From contig DATGFS010000008.1 of assembly GCA_035308905.1 (NCBI GenBank), forward strand, positions 1-56,640: 56,640 nt of DNA, read 5' to 3'. Below are positions 48,685 to 56,640 of this stretch, in pieces. The notes below the pieces were generated by a model, which saw only the letters and a list, made by a program, of their open reading frames with translations, did not search any database and was not told the origin of the DNA. Position numbers and translations under genes: made by a program. The stretch's first letter is position 1. The number at the start of each line of letters is the position of its first letter. The stretch comes from a bacterium. GTDB taxonomy: Bacteria; Sysuimicrobiota; Sysuimicrobiia; Sysuimicrobiales; Segetimicrobiaceae.

Positions 48685-50463
48685 ATGCAGGCGCTGACCA
48701 CGATTCATGCGATCGCGATCGGCCTCTACCTCGCGGTCGCGCTTCTGCTTATCGCGCAGTACGTCGAGCTGCGCGCGGCGTATGCGCTCTGGTGGGCGGC
48801 GGGGGCCTTGGCCCTCGCGGCGCGCGCCCTCGCCGATCTCGCCGCGCTCACCGCGGCGGTGCCACTCCCGCTGATGCTCGTCGAGACCACCCTGCAACTT
48901 GCCGGCGCCGGCTTTTTCCTCACCGCCTCCGTCTCCCGCGATCCGCGCTCGCGCGGCATCGCCGTCGTGGGCACCCTCGGCTTCGGCGCGCTGATGGCGG
49001 CGGTGATCGCGGTGCTGCTCCTGACCACCGGTCAGGTGATGCTGGCGGACGGCATCGCGGACACCGCGACCGGGGTCGCCTTCCTGCTGGCGGCCGAAGG
49101 CTACCGGCGCGCCGAGCAGCTGCTCGACGACCTCGGGACGCGGTTGATCTTCGGCGGGCTGGCGATCGCGGGTGTAAACTACCTCGCCTGGGCGTGGGTG
49201 CCGAAGACCGTCGGCCTGGAGACCACGTTCGAGCTGCTGGGCGGGCTGTTCGTGCTGGTGTTCGGCGCGGGGGTGCTCGCGCGGTCCGTGCAGCGGGCGC
49301 GGCGGCTCGTCGTGCTCAGCCAGATCAGCGCCGCGCTGCACCGGTCGACCACAGTCCACGAACTGCTGCGGGACGTGCTCGAACGCGCGGGTGAGCTCCT
49401 TCAACTCCACAGCGGCTGGGTATTCTTAAGACGGCCGGACACTGACGTGTATGAGCTCGCGGCCACGTATCATCTCCCCCGCGTGCTCGAGGCGGACGAG
49501 CGGGAGGGGATGCGCGGGTCGTGCCGGTGTCTCGATCTGCTCGCGGCACATCAGCTCACCGACCCTGTCAATATCGTGAACTGCATGCGACTCGAGCGGG
49601 CCGGGACGAGCGCCCAGCACGCCAGCGTCCCGCTGCGGACGTCCAGCGGGATCGCCGGGCTGATGAACCTGGTCCTGCCGGCCGGCCGGCTCTTCGGCCA
49701 CCGCGAGCTCGCGCTGCTGGCCACGGTGGGCGGCGAAGTCGGCCTGGCAATTGAGAAGACGCATCTGCTCGAGGAATTGGCCGTCAAGGAGCGCATCCGC
49801 GCCGAGCTCATCAAACGGGTGCTCACCGTGCAGGAAGACGAGCGCCGCCGGATCGCGCGGGAGCTGCACGACGAGACCGGCCAGTCACTGTCGGCGCTCA
49901 TCCTGAACCTCGACATCACCCGGGCCACCGTCGAGGACCAGCCGCAGACGGCGGAGGCGCTCGACCGGCTCAAGGGCCTGGCGGAAGGGGCGCTGGAAGA
50001 GGTGCGCAAGCTGATCTACGACCTGCGGCCCACGGTGCTGGACGATCTCGGGCTCGCCTCGGCCCTGCGGTGGTACGCGCACGCGCAGCTCGAGCCCCGC
50101 GGGGTGGAGGTCACGTTCAAGATTGAGCTCGGCGAAGCCCGGCTCGACACGGTCGTCGAGACGACCCTGTTCCGCATCGCGCAGGAGGCGATGTGGAACA
50201 TCGTCAAGCACTCCGGCGCAACGCGCACCGAGCTCGAACTGAGTCTCGCGGCAGACCGGGTGCGCCTCAGGGTGTGGGACAACGGCCGCGGCTTTCGGCT
50301 CGATGGCCAACGGACGTTCGAGCCGCTCCGCGGCGGCCTCGGCCTCGGGGGCATGCGCGAGCGGGCCGCGCTGATCGGCGGGACGGTCTCGATCCGGTCG
50401 AACGAGGGACACGGCACCGAGGTCGTGGCGGAGCTCCCGTTGACGGCACCCGGGGGCGCCTGA
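48685..50463 (+). CDS. Membrane sensor histidine kinase (NarX/DegS-type HisKA_3)
   Basis: A 592-residue kinase. The N-terminal ~200 residues hold about seven transmembrane helices; a GAF domain follows (~205-360), then a HisKA_3 dimerisation domain with the phosphorylated His395 in ERRRIARELHDETGQ, and a HATPase domain (EAMWNIVKHSGA, WDNGRGF, GLGLGGMRERA). The GAF domain carries Cys279, Cys281 and Cys300 (GSCRCLDLL and NIVNCMR), which might bind a cofactor. No response regulator is adjacent, so it is an orphan; a NarL-type partner must be elsewhere. The ribosome site is weak. Confidence 0.9.
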   Translation: MQALTTIHAIAIGLYLAVALLLIAQYVELRAAYALWWAAGALALAARALADLAALTAAVPLPLMLVETTLQLAGAGFFLTASVSRDPRSRGIAVVGTLGFGALMAAVIAVLLLTTGQVMLADGIADTATGVAFLLAAEGYRRAEQLLDDLGTRLIFGGLAIAGVNYLAWAWVPKTVGLETTFELLGGLFVLVFGAGVLARSVQRARRLVVLSQISAALHRSTTVHELLRDVLERAGELLQLHSGWVFLRRPDTDVYELAATYHLPRVLEADEREGMRGSCRCLDLLAAHQLTDPVNIVNCMRLERAGTSAQHASVPLRTSSGIAGLMNLVLPAGRLFGHRELALLATVGGEVGLAIEKTHLLEELAVKERIRAELIKRVLTVQEDERRRIARELHDETGQSLSALILNLDITRATVEDQPQTAEALDRLKGLAEGALEEVRKLIYDLRPTVLDDLGLASALRWYAHAQLEPRGVEVTFKIELGEARLDTVVETTLFRIAQEAMWNIVKHSGATRTELELSLAADRVRLRVWDNGRGFRLDGQRTFEPLRGGLGLGGMRERAALIGGTVSIRSNEGHGTEVVAELPLTAPGGA

Positions 50464-50488
50464 CCGCACCATACCGGAGCGCGTCGCC

Positions 50489-50507
50489 CGCCGTCGCCTA
50501 GACGGCG
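50489..50507. terminator. Hairpin between convergent genes
   Basis: CGCCGTC-GCCTA-GACGGCG is a perfect 7+5+7 inverted repeat in the 47-bp gap between the histidine kinase stop (50463) and the convergent SIS gene stop (50511). Its position fits a bidirectional terminator, although no T-run follows on either side. Confidence 0.5.
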
Positions 50508-50510
50508 CCC

Positions 50511-51260
50511 TCAGCGGGACGCGTAGGCCGGCTGCCGCTTGATTCGCTCCTCCAACGCCGCGCAGCGGGCCTCGTTGCCGCCGGCGCCCTCGGGGACGTT
50601 GGCGCTGACGCGCACCGGCGGATGCACGCCCGCGGCGACCAGCCGTTCGATCACGGTCGCAACCAGCATGTTCACGATGATCGCGGTCGTGACCGTCGAC
50701 GTGCCGCCCACGCGCTCGGGCACCCCGTCGATCGCCAGCAGCGCGTCCCCGCGCGGCCCGCAGGTGTCGATGACGTGGTCGGCGACCTCGAAGAGCCGCT
50801 TCCCGCTGGAGTGGCGCGACGGCACGTCGCGGGAGTGCTCGAGCGACGTCAGCGCGGTCACGACGAGCCTGCGCGTCTTCCCGTAGATCGCGGCCTCGAC
50901 CGGGGCGGCGTTGATGCCCGAATTCGAGACCACGATGAGGTGCTCGCCGGCCCGAAGGTCGTACTGCGCGAGCACGGTCGGCACGTAGCCTTCGAGCCGC
51001 TCCAGATACATGCTGAAGGGCCCGTGGCCGGAGAGCGCGGGGTCGATGATCGCGTTGATGCAGCAGAGGCCGCCGGCCCGGTGAAAGATCTCCTCCGCGG
51101 CCATGTGCGAGTGCCCGGAGCCGAAGATGTGCAGGAGGGCGCCCCGGGCTACCGTGCCCGCGATCGCGGCCCCCACCCGCTCGATCGCGGGACGCTGTTC
51201 CGCGCCGACGCGGGCGACGATCGCGGAGATGCCGGCATGGTACTCGCTGGCGGCGCTCAC
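50511..51260 (-). CDS. SIS-domain sugar isomerase protein
   Basis: A 249-residue single-SIS-domain protein read from a GTG that overlaps the upstream stop (GTGA). The phosphosugar-binding segments are LLHIFGSGHSHMAAEEIFHRAGG and IVVSNSGINAAPVE; TSTVTTAIIVNMLVATVIERL forms the C-terminal helix. It belongs to the UPF0309-like SIS group found next to PTS and aldolase genes. It probably isomerises or senses a phosphorylated amino sugar imported by the operon's PTS. It is the last gene of the operon. Confidence 0.85.
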   Translation of the reverse strand: MSAASEYHAGISAIVARVGAEQRPAIERVGAAIAGTVARGALLHIFGSGHSHMAAEEIFHRAGGLCCINAIIDPALSGHGPFSMYLERLEGYVPTVLAQYDLRAGEHLIVVSNSGINAAPVEAAIYGKTRRLVVTALTSLEHSRDVPSRHSSGKRLFEVADHVIDTCGPRGDALLAIDGVPERVGGTSTVTTAIIVNMLVATVIERLVAAGVHPPVRVSANVPEGAGGNEARCAALEERIKRQPAYASR

Positions 51261-52588
51261 GCGTTCGGCCACTCCCTTTCCATGCCGCAGGCCTGTGTGT
51301 ACGGGGCCAACACGGCGGTGATGCGGTCGGCGACCCACTCCCGCGGGTCGCGGCCCAACCGGCCGTCGCGGACGCCGGCATACTGCTCCGGCAAGAACTG
51401 GCTGAGCAGCGAAAGCGGCGGCGGGCGGCGAATGAGGTTTTCGAAGAGACGATCGAGGGCCGCCTGCACGTCGGGTCGCGGCCAATAGTAGCGCATGCGG
51501 TCGGCATACGCATAACGGCGGGCGCAGGCGATCTCGTCGGGCGTTCCGTGATAGTAGCCGGCCCAGTGCCGCGGATCGGCGACCATCGCACGGTCCACGA
51601 CCGCCGGCAGATCGGACAGCACGGCACCGGGACGGCCCCCCAGCCATTCCCGCTCCATCCACGCCAGGGCGAACACCGCCTCCCGGAACGCAAACGTCAG
51701 CGCCGGACCGACCTTCAGGATGGCGAAATGGTCCTCGACCAGCCGCCGCAGCGACCCCGGCCGCTGGTAATCGGTGGAATGCGCCTCGAACACGAGCCGC
51801 GCGTGGACGGCGATGCAGCGCGAGAGTCGCGCGGCCGCGCCGGGCTCGTACTCGTGCACGGCGCCGGCGCCGAAGTCCACGCCGGGCAGCACCACCACCG
51901 CGATCACGCGCTCCCATGCCGCGTCCAGGCCGCGCCGGACGAAGGCGCGGCGGGTGATCTCGAGCATCTCCTCCACGTCCTCGGGCGCCGTGACCGCGGG
52001 CGGCGCCGTGCCGTCCGTCTCGCCGCCGGGCGCCGGAACGTCGGATCCGATCACGTAGTGGAGGGCGCCGGCCGGCTCCGGCAGGCGGCGGTGCGCGTCC
52101 TCGGCCGCGGCGCAGAGATCGGCCGTGCGCTCCGCGACGAGGGTGTTGGACGGCCGATCGTCACGGTCCCCGGCGCACGCCATGCTGGCGTCGAGGTGGA
52201 GCTTCGTGTAGCCGGTCTCGACGCAGCCAGCCGCGAGGATGCGCGCGCGGCGCATCGCCTCCTCCGCCGCCAGGGATCGCCACGGGTACGGCCCGAGGTG
52301 GTCGGCGCCGAGCAGGATCCGGTCACCGCTGAGGCCGGCGGATCGTCCGATGCCCGTCAGAAACGCCGCGAACGCGGCCGGCGTCATGCCGGTATAGCCG
52401 CCGTCCTGATTGACCTGGTTGGACGTGGATTCGACGAGCAGCGGCGCGCCGATCGCGGCGGCATGGCGCGCGGCCGCGTCCAACACGGCGGGATGGCTCG
52501 AGCAGATCGAGACGATCCCGCGCGCGGCGCCGGCTTTGTGCTCCGCGACGATCCGCGACAGCCGGTCGCCCGTCCGGACGGCGCTCAT
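51257..52588 (-). CDS. KbaZ/GatZ-like tagatose-bisphosphate aldolase accessory subunit
   Basis: A 443-residue TIM-barrel protein of the KbaZ/GatZ family. Recognisable blocks are GIVSICSSHPAVLDAA, VESTSNQVNQDGGYTGMTP, ILLGADHLGPYPW, GYTKLHLDASM, YVIGSDVPAPGG and FEAHSTDYQ. The family stabilises the catalytic class II aldolase KbaY/GatY, and some members may be kinases or aldolases on their own. No KbaY gene is in the window. Its operon with a mannose-family PTS and SIS proteins matches N-acetylgalactosamine/galactosamine (aga) clusters. The start overlaps the EIIA stop (ATGA). Confidence 0.88.
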   Translation of the reverse strand: MSAVRTGDRLSRIVAEHKAGAARGIVSICSSHPAVLDAAARHAAAIGAPLLVESTSNQVNQDGGYTGMTPAAFAAFLTGIGRSAGLSGDRILLGADHLGPYPWRSLAAEEAMRRARILAAGCVETGYTKLHLDASMACAGDRDDRPSNTLVAERTADLCAAAEDAHRRLPEPAGALHYVIGSDVPAPGGETDGTAPPAVTAPEDVEEMLEITRRAFVRRGLDAAWERVIAVVVLPGVDFGAGAVHEYEPGAAARLSRCIAVHARLVFEAHSTDYQRPGSLRRLVEDHFAILKVGPALTFAFREAVFALAWMEREWLGGRPGAVLSDLPAVVDRAMVADPRHWAGYYHGTPDEIACARRYAYADRMRYYWPRPDVQAALDRLFENLIRRPPPLSLLSQFLPEQYAGVRDGRLGRDPREWVADRITAVLAPYTQACGMEREWPNA

Positions 52589-53055
52589 GCGCGCGACGAT
52601 CGAGCCGAGGCGCGGGCGGCGGCCGCGCGCAGCGCGGCCCCGAGGTCGACGACCCCGTCGCGACCCGCGCGTGCCGCGAGCTCCGCGAGCGCGGCGAGAT
52701 CCGCGTCGTCGCGGCGCAACATCACCTCGGCCAGCATGGGCAGGTTCACACCGCTGACCGTCTCCACTGCGCGTGCCGTGCCGACGGTCAGCGCCCCCGC
52801 CACGCGCGCGGGGACACCGCCCGGGATATCCACGAGACACAAGGCACCGTCGCCGGGGTCGAGACGCCCGAGCGCGGCGCGCACGTTGGCCTCGAGATCC
52901 TCCACGCCCTCGCCCGGCATCAATCCGACGGCCCACGCCTTGGCGGGCGGGCCGACGAGCATCGCGACCGTCTCGAGCAGTGCCTGGCCGAGCCCGCCGT
53001 GGCAGATCACGAGCACCCCGATGCGCGGCGCCTCCGCGGGCGGCGGCATACTCAT
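52585..53055 (-). CDS. PTS EIIA component, mannose family
   Basis: A 156-residue EIIA-Man-type domain. The phosphorylated His is His19 in VLVICHGGLGQALLETV. LCLVDIPGGVPARVAGAL and VSGVNLPMLAEVML are the usual core strands of the fold. It takes phosphate from HPr and passes it to EIIB. EI and HPr are not in the window. It starts at the ATG overlapping the EIIB stop; an ATG six bases later is possible. Confidence 0.87.
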   Translation of the reverse strand: MSMPPPAEAPRIGVLVICHGGLGQALLETVAMLVGPPAKAWAVGLMPGEGVEDLEANVRAALGRLDPGDGALCLVDIPGGVPARVAGALTVGTARAVETVSGVNLPMLAEVMLRRDDADLAALAELAARAGRDGVVDLGAALRAAAARASARSSRA

Positions 53056-53543
53056 ACCTTGGCGCGGGCCCGGACGACGCGATTAAAGTCCGTTACGGCG
53101 CCGCCGGGGATCCATACGGCCTCGAGCGCCGCGCCCGCCGCGTCCAGCGCCTGCCATGCGGCGAGATCGTCGGGGTCCGCGGCGACCTCCTTCGTCAGCC
53201 GCTCCCGGCCCGGGGCCGCCCGCACGTTCCCCACGTTGACCTTGGTCAGCGGCACGCCCGCCGCCATGAGCCGCAGCAATTCCCGGGGGCCGCGCGCGAG
53301 CACCATCACGGTGTCGTCCGGAAACCCGTCGTGCGCCAGCGCCGCCCCCGCCTCGTCCACCGGCAGAATGGACGTCTGCACGCCCGGGGGCGCCGCGAAC
53401 TGCATCAGGGTCTTCTGCATCTCGTCTTTCGCCACGTCATCGTCCGCCACGACGATGCGCGTCGCACCGACCATGCGGACCCATCCCAGCACGACCTGCC
53501 CGTGAATCAGCCGGTCGTCCACCCGCACGAGCGCGATCTTCAC
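53052..53543 (-). CDS. PTS EIIB component, mannose family
   Basis: A 163-residue EIIB-Man/Sor/Aga-type protein read from a GTG. The active-site His14 is in VRVDDRLIHGQVVLGW, the family's signature. VVADDDVAKDEMQKTLMQFAAP and LTKVNVGNV follow as expected. It phosphorylates the incoming sugar bound to the EIIC-EIID fusion. It lies 27 nt after the SIS isomerase gene, within the operon. Confidence 0.9.
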   Translation of the reverse strand: MKIALVRVDDRLIHGQVVLGWVRMVGATRIVVADDDVAKDEMQKTLMQFAAPPGVQTSILPVDEAGAALAHDGFPDDTVMVLARGPRELLRLMAAGVPLTKVNVGNVRAAPGRERLTKEVAADPDDLAAWQALDAAGAALEAVWIPGGAVTDFNRVVRARAKV

Positions 53544-53570
53544 GGTCGCACCCCGCGGCGCGGCGGTGCG

Positions 53571-54719
53571 CTACCTGGGCAGCGCGAGGCGCGCCGCAAG
53601 ATAGCGCTTGTCGTCGAGCCGCATCGCGTCGGGCCGGACGCCGCGGGTGAGCGCCGCGTGGTATGCGAACTGGTAGAGCGGCAGCACGGCGTACAGCGGC
53701 GTCAGGCACTCCGGCACCGCGAGCGCGAGCCGCGTGACGTGCGCCACGCGGGGAAGGCCGTCGGCCGCGTCCGTGATCACCCAGACCTGCGCGCCGATTT
53801 CCCCGAGCGCCGCGGCGAACCCGGTGGCCTTCGAGTAGGCCGGCCCCTGCAGCGCGAGCAGGATGACCAGGTCGCCGGAATCGATCGAGACCCAGGGCCC
53901 GTGCATCGCCTCTTCGAGCTCCCACGCGTGCGCCGGGACGTGCGCCGTCTCCTGCAGCTTCAACGCGCCCTCGTACGCGGTCGCGAGGTTCGGTCCGGCC
54001 CCGATGACGAACACCCGAGGCCACTCCCGCGCGCCCGCGCCGAGCCGCTGGGCCTGCGCCGCGGACTCGTCGAGGATCTGCCGGGCCGTCTCGGGCGACA
54101 CGTCGAGGGCCCGCCGGTACGCGTCGGCGTTGCGTTCCCGGCGGGCCGCCATCTCCACGGCCAGCAGGTAGTGCTTCAACAAGGAGGCGACGTAACTGCG
54201 GGTCTTCGGGAGGGCGGGCTCGCGCCCGCCCTCCCCCAGAATCGTGCACGTCGCGGCCTCCGCGATCGGCGACCACGGCACGTCGGTCAGGCCGATCGTG
54301 ACCGCGCCGCGCTGTCGCGCCGTCGACAGCGCGGCCATGACGGACTCGGTCCCCCCGGTGTGCGAGATGGCGATGAGGCCGGCCCGGTCGAGGGCCGCCG
54401 GAGGATATGCCGCAAACTCGAACGCGTCGTGCGCCACTGCCGGGACGCCGGCGATCTTCGGGAAGACGTAGGTCGCAGCGATCGCGGAGAAATAGGAGGT
54501 CCCGCAGCCGACGAGATGCACCGCTTGGACGCCGTCGAGCGCTTCCGCGGCGCGTCCGACCTCCCCCCGCCGTTCCGGCCTCAGCGTGCCGCGCAGCGTC
54601 GCCGGAACGCTGGCCACGCCCTCCCACATCAGAAACGGATGGGTGGTCCGCTCGAGCGCGGAGGTGAGCATGTCCCCCGCCGGCTGCGCGTGCCCCCCGC
54701 CCAGTGCAGTGGGTATCAC
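53571..54719 (-). CDS. Double-SIS isomerase/deaminase (AgaS/GlmS-isomerase-like)
   Basis: A 382-residue protein with two SIS domains. The first has VHLVGCGTSYFSAIAATYVF and LIAISHTGGTESVMAAL; the second has RVFVIGAGPNLATAYEGALKLQE and AHAWELEEAMHGPWVSID, where the Glu residues resemble the isomerase site of GlmS. It lacks the GlmS glutaminase domain. AgaS-type enzymes deaminate or isomerise phosphorylated amino sugars. I use the GTG at 54719, which has AGGAG upstream; an ATG at 54671 is an alternative. It follows the PTS permease stop by 11 nt. Confidence 0.87.
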   Translation of the reverse strand: MIPTALGGGHAQPAGDMLTSALERTTHPFLMWEGVASVPATLRGTLRPERRGEVGRAAEALDGVQAVHLVGCGTSYFSAIAATYVFPKIAGVPAVAHDAFEFAAYPPAALDRAGLIAISHTGGTESVMAALSTARQRGAVTIGLTDVPWSPIAEAATCTILGEGGREPALPKTRSYVASLLKHYLLAVEMAARRERNADAYRRALDVSPETARQILDESAAQAQRLGAGAREWPRVFVIGAGPNLATAYEGALKLQETAHVPAHAWELEEAMHGPWVSIDSGDLVILLALQGPAYSKATGFAAALGEIGAQVWVITDAADGLPRVAHVTRLALAVPECLTPLYAVLPLYQFAYHAALTRGVRPDAMRLDDKRYLAARLALPR

Positions 54720-54730
54720 GTGTGTCGCTC

Positions 54731-56347
54731 CTACTTCAGAATTTGGAAGCCGCCGAGGATCAGGGACGCGGCGATCAGGCTGAGCATGAGCGTCGTGGTC
54801 TTGGTGCGCCGCCGCACCAGCCAGAACACTACCAGCACGAGCGCCAGCGGCAGCATCTTCGGCATGATGCCGTCCAGCATCGCCTGCAGAGACACGGAGG
54901 TCTTGCCGACGGTGTAGGTGAGCGGCGTTCCCACGGAGATCCAGACCGCGGTCAGCGCGCCGACCGTCATCAGTCCGACCATCGCGGCGCTCTCCATCAC
55001 GCGGCGCAGCCCCGCCGAGCTGAACATGTTCAGCGCACGCTGGCCGAGACGATAGGCGGAGTCGAGCGTGGTCCAGTAGACGTAGAGGTGCAGCACGCCG
55101 AGAACCGCGATGAACAGGAACGGCGCGACGGGGTTGCCGGTGAGGGCCAGGGATGCGCAAATCCCACCCATCAGCGGCCGCGCGGTACCGTGGAACATCG
55201 AGTCCCCGATGCCGGCCAGCGGGCCCATGAGCCCGGACTTCATGCCCTGGATCGCCTGGGGCTCGATGTCCTCCCCGGCCGCGCGCCGGGCCTCCATGTC
55301 GGCCGTCAGCGCGAGGATCGAGCCGTGGATCCACGGGTGCGTGTTGAAGAAGACGAGATGCCGCTTGAGCGCTTCCACGTACCGCTGCGGCTGTCCCTTA
55401 TAGATCCTCTTCAGAAATGGAATCAGCGCCCACGTGAACCCCAGCGCCTGCATCCGGTCGAAGCTGAACGCCGACTGCAGGGCGAAGCCGCGCCAGAAGA
55501 TCTGGCGGATGTCGGCGGGCGTCACCGCCGGCCGCACGGCGATGTCCACGCTGCCGCCGGCGATCGCCGGCACCGGACGCGCGGGCTGCGCAGCCGGCAC
55601 GGGAACCCGCGCCGGACCTTCCGCGGCGCGGCGCGTCTGCATTATGGCCGCCATGACGACGGCGAGGGCCGCCACGCCGAGGATGTTAAACTGCGTGTAC
55701 GCCGCCAGCAGGAAGCCCAGGAAGAAGAACGGGAAGAGCGCCGGGGTGACGAGCGAGTTCAGCAGCAGCGCGAACCCGAGAGCCGGCAGCATGTTCCCCG
55801 CGAGGTTGATGCCGGCGGTCAGCCAGTGCGGAATCGACGCTGCGAGGGCCCGCACCGCCTCCACGCCGATCGCGAGCGCGACGAACGTCGGCACCGCGTC
55901 GGCGAGGAAGTGCACCGCGTTGCCGAGGTGTACCATCAGCGCGATGCCCCGGTCCTGGGCCTTGTCCGCGTAGCGCTCCGCGGCGTTCACGAAGAACACA
56001 CTCACGGTCTTTGCCAGCAGCTCGAAGAACGAACCGAGCAGCGCCGCCGGGACCGCGATCAGAATCGCCGCCCCGATCCCCTGGTGGGCGGCGATGCCGA
56101 AGGCGGTGCCGAGGATGCTGCCGATGTTATAGTTGGGCGGCACCGAGCCGCCGATATCGGAAGCCCCCATGAACACGAGCTCAAGCGTGCCGCCGACGAT
56201 CAGCCCGGTGTGAAAGTCGCCCATGATGAGGCCGGTGATGGGCGCGACGACGATCGGACGTTCCAGGAACCAGTCCCCGAAAAATCGACGCGAGAAGTAC
56301 GCAAATCCGGCCAAGCACGCAAGAATAACAGCCGTTCCGATCGACAT
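54731..56347 (-). CDS. PTS EIIC-EIID fusion permease, mannose family
   Basis: A 538-residue membrane protein. Residues 1-~240 are a mannose-family EIIC (RPIVVAPITGLIMGDFHTGLIVGGTLELVFMG, SVPPNYNIGSILGTAFG). A ~40-residue Ala/Pro/Arg linker follows. Residues ~280-538 are an EIID (IFWRGFALQSAFSFDRMQALGFTWALIPFL, MGPLAGIGDSMFHGTARPLMG, LGQRALNMFSS). These subunits are normally two genes; here one frame covers both without a stop. The ATG at 56347 follows an AGGGGGA site; an earlier in-frame start is less likely. It imports the operon's sugar, probably an amino sugar (inference). Confidence 0.88.
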   Translation of the reverse strand: MSIGTAVILACLAGFAYFSRRFFGDWFLERPIVVAPITGLIMGDFHTGLIVGGTLELVFMGASDIGGSVPPNYNIGSILGTAFGIAAHQGIGAAILIAVPAALLGSFFELLAKTVSVFFVNAAERYADKAQDRGIALMVHLGNAVHFLADAVPTFVALAIGVEAVRALAASIPHWLTAGINLAGNMLPALGFALLLNSLVTPALFPFFFLGFLLAAYTQFNILGVAALAVVMAAIMQTRRAAEGPARVPVPAAQPARPVPAIAGGSVDIAVRPAVTPADIRQIFWRGFALQSAFSFDRMQALGFTWALIPFLKRIYKGQPQRYVEALKRHLVFFNTHPWIHGSILALTADMEARRAAGEDIEPQAIQGMKSGLMGPLAGIGDSMFHGTARPLMGGICASLALTGNPVAPFLFIAVLGVLHLYVYWTTLDSAYRLGQRALNMFSSAGLRRVMESAAMVGLMTVGALTAVWISVGTPLTYTVGKTSVSLQAMLDGIMPKMLPLALVLVVFWLVRRRTKTTTLMLSLIAASLILGGFQILK

Positions 56348-56477
56348 GATCGGTTCCCCCTTGGAGACGGCGCAGGCGCTTGCCCAGCGCGGCGGGTACA
56401 ATACGCCTTCTTACCAGTGACTGTATCCGTACCGGCGCAGGGTGAATATCCGACCGCTGTCTGATTTGCCGTCCGGC

Positions 56478-56495
56478 GGGTGCCGGATGGCACCC
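56478..56495. promoter_or_regulatory. Inverted repeat in the divergent PTS promoter region
   Basis: GGGTGCC-GGAT-GGCACCC is a perfect 7+4+7 inverted repeat in the 220-bp gap (56348-56567) between the PTS operon and the divergent gene at 56568. Its place between two divergent starts fits an operator for a sugar-responsive repressor. No T-run follows, and I see no clear -35/-10 pair. Confidence 0.45.
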
Positions 56496-56567
56496 TGGCA
56501 GGCCGGTGCGTACAGTACAGGCGGAGAAGGTTTATCGGCGGTCGCGGAACATTCCGGAGGCGAGGAC

Positions 56568-56640
56568 ATGCTCGATGCCGAGCCCCTCAACGAGATGATG
56601 AAGATGAACCACGATGACGTATTCTCGCTCTCGCTGAACA
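56568..56640 (+). CDS. Start of a divergent gene, cut by the window edge
   Basis: An ATG at 56568 has GGAGGCGAGG upstream and opens a frame of 24 codons (MLDAEPLNEMMKMNHDDV...) that is still open at the end of the window. It is too short to identify. Divergent placement next to a PTS operon suggests a regulator or a separate enzyme, but the residues show neither. Confidence 0.55.
   Translation, partial: MLDAEPLNEMMKMNHDDVFSLSLN

Overview
This 56.6-kb window is uniformly GC-rich (roughly 70%), densely packed bacterial DNA. I see no rRNA, tRNA, CRISPR array or insertion sequence. Several traits point to a facultative, metabolically versatile soil or subsurface bacterium: b6-type cytochrome b proteins, cupredoxins, Tat signals, GTG starts, many ATGA/GTGA overlaps, a mannose-family PTS, and an oxygen-sensitive dearomatising enzyme. 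An uncultivated Terrabacteria-like lineage (Sysuimicrobiota/CSP1-3, Chloroflexota or Armatimonadota type) is a guess from gene style only.

Left part (1-12,244). A secreted Gly/Asn-repeat protein runs off the left edge and is preceded by a cyclic-di-GMP-I (GEMM) riboswitch. Next come an alpha/beta hydrolase, an orphan branched-chain-type solute-binding protein, a SYLF lipid-binding protein and an M20 peptidase. A divergent sugar-acid locus follows: a TIM-barrel isomerase, an L-rhamnonate-dehydratase-like enolase-superfamily enzyme and a complete carbohydrate ABC transporter on the minus strand, with a Gfo/Idh/MocA oxidoreductase and an SDR on the plus strand. A radical SAM/SPASM gene converges on the SDR.

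Redox module 1 (13,559-15,853, plus strand). A double cupredoxin whose second copper site is degenerate, a small secreted/anchored protein and a divergent b6-type cytochrome b form a tight operon.

Aromatic supraoperon (40,057 down to 15,904, minus strand). Twenty-five genes, most overlapping by 1-40 nt, run in one direction. In order they are: LeuC/LeuD-like dehydratase, PaaK-like aryl-CoA ligase, LeuA-like synthase, IorA, an IorB-ferredoxin fusion, a three-gene KorABC-type oxidoreductase, TetR, CaiB/BaiF CoA-transferase, enoyl-CoA hydratase, SDR, DUF35 protein plus thiolase, PrpF-like isomerase, XdhC/CoxI protein, a PAS-LuxR regulator, the four subunits of a class I ATP-dependent benzoyl-CoA reductase (bcrC, B, A, D), a ring-hydrolase-like crotonase with a zinc-ribbon tail, a BadH-like SDR and a hemerythrin. 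The logic is coherent. Aryl acids or aryl pyruvates become aryl-CoA, the ferredoxin oxidoreductases can supply the low-potential electrons the reductase needs, and side-chain and ring products enter beta-oxidation-type steps. The next enzyme of the benzoyl-CoA pathway, a dienoyl-CoA-hydratase-like crotonase, lies in a neighbouring TetR operon (43,046-40,233). The promoters of that operon and of the supraoperon share a conserved upstream element of about 38 bp, which suggests co-regulation.

Right part (43,236-56,640). Redox module 2 has a Rieske protein, a cytochrome b/subunit IV/cytochrome c fusion and a Tat-exported azurin-type cupredoxin. Small proteins, a beta-CASP metallo-beta-lactamase nuclease, a candidate structured RNA and an orphan NarX/DegS-type histidine kinase follow. 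The last operon is an aga/kba-like mannose-family PTS with a fused EIIC-EIID, EIIB, EIIA, two SIS-domain isomerases and a KbaZ/GatZ-like protein. A divergent gene starts at the right edge and is cut off.
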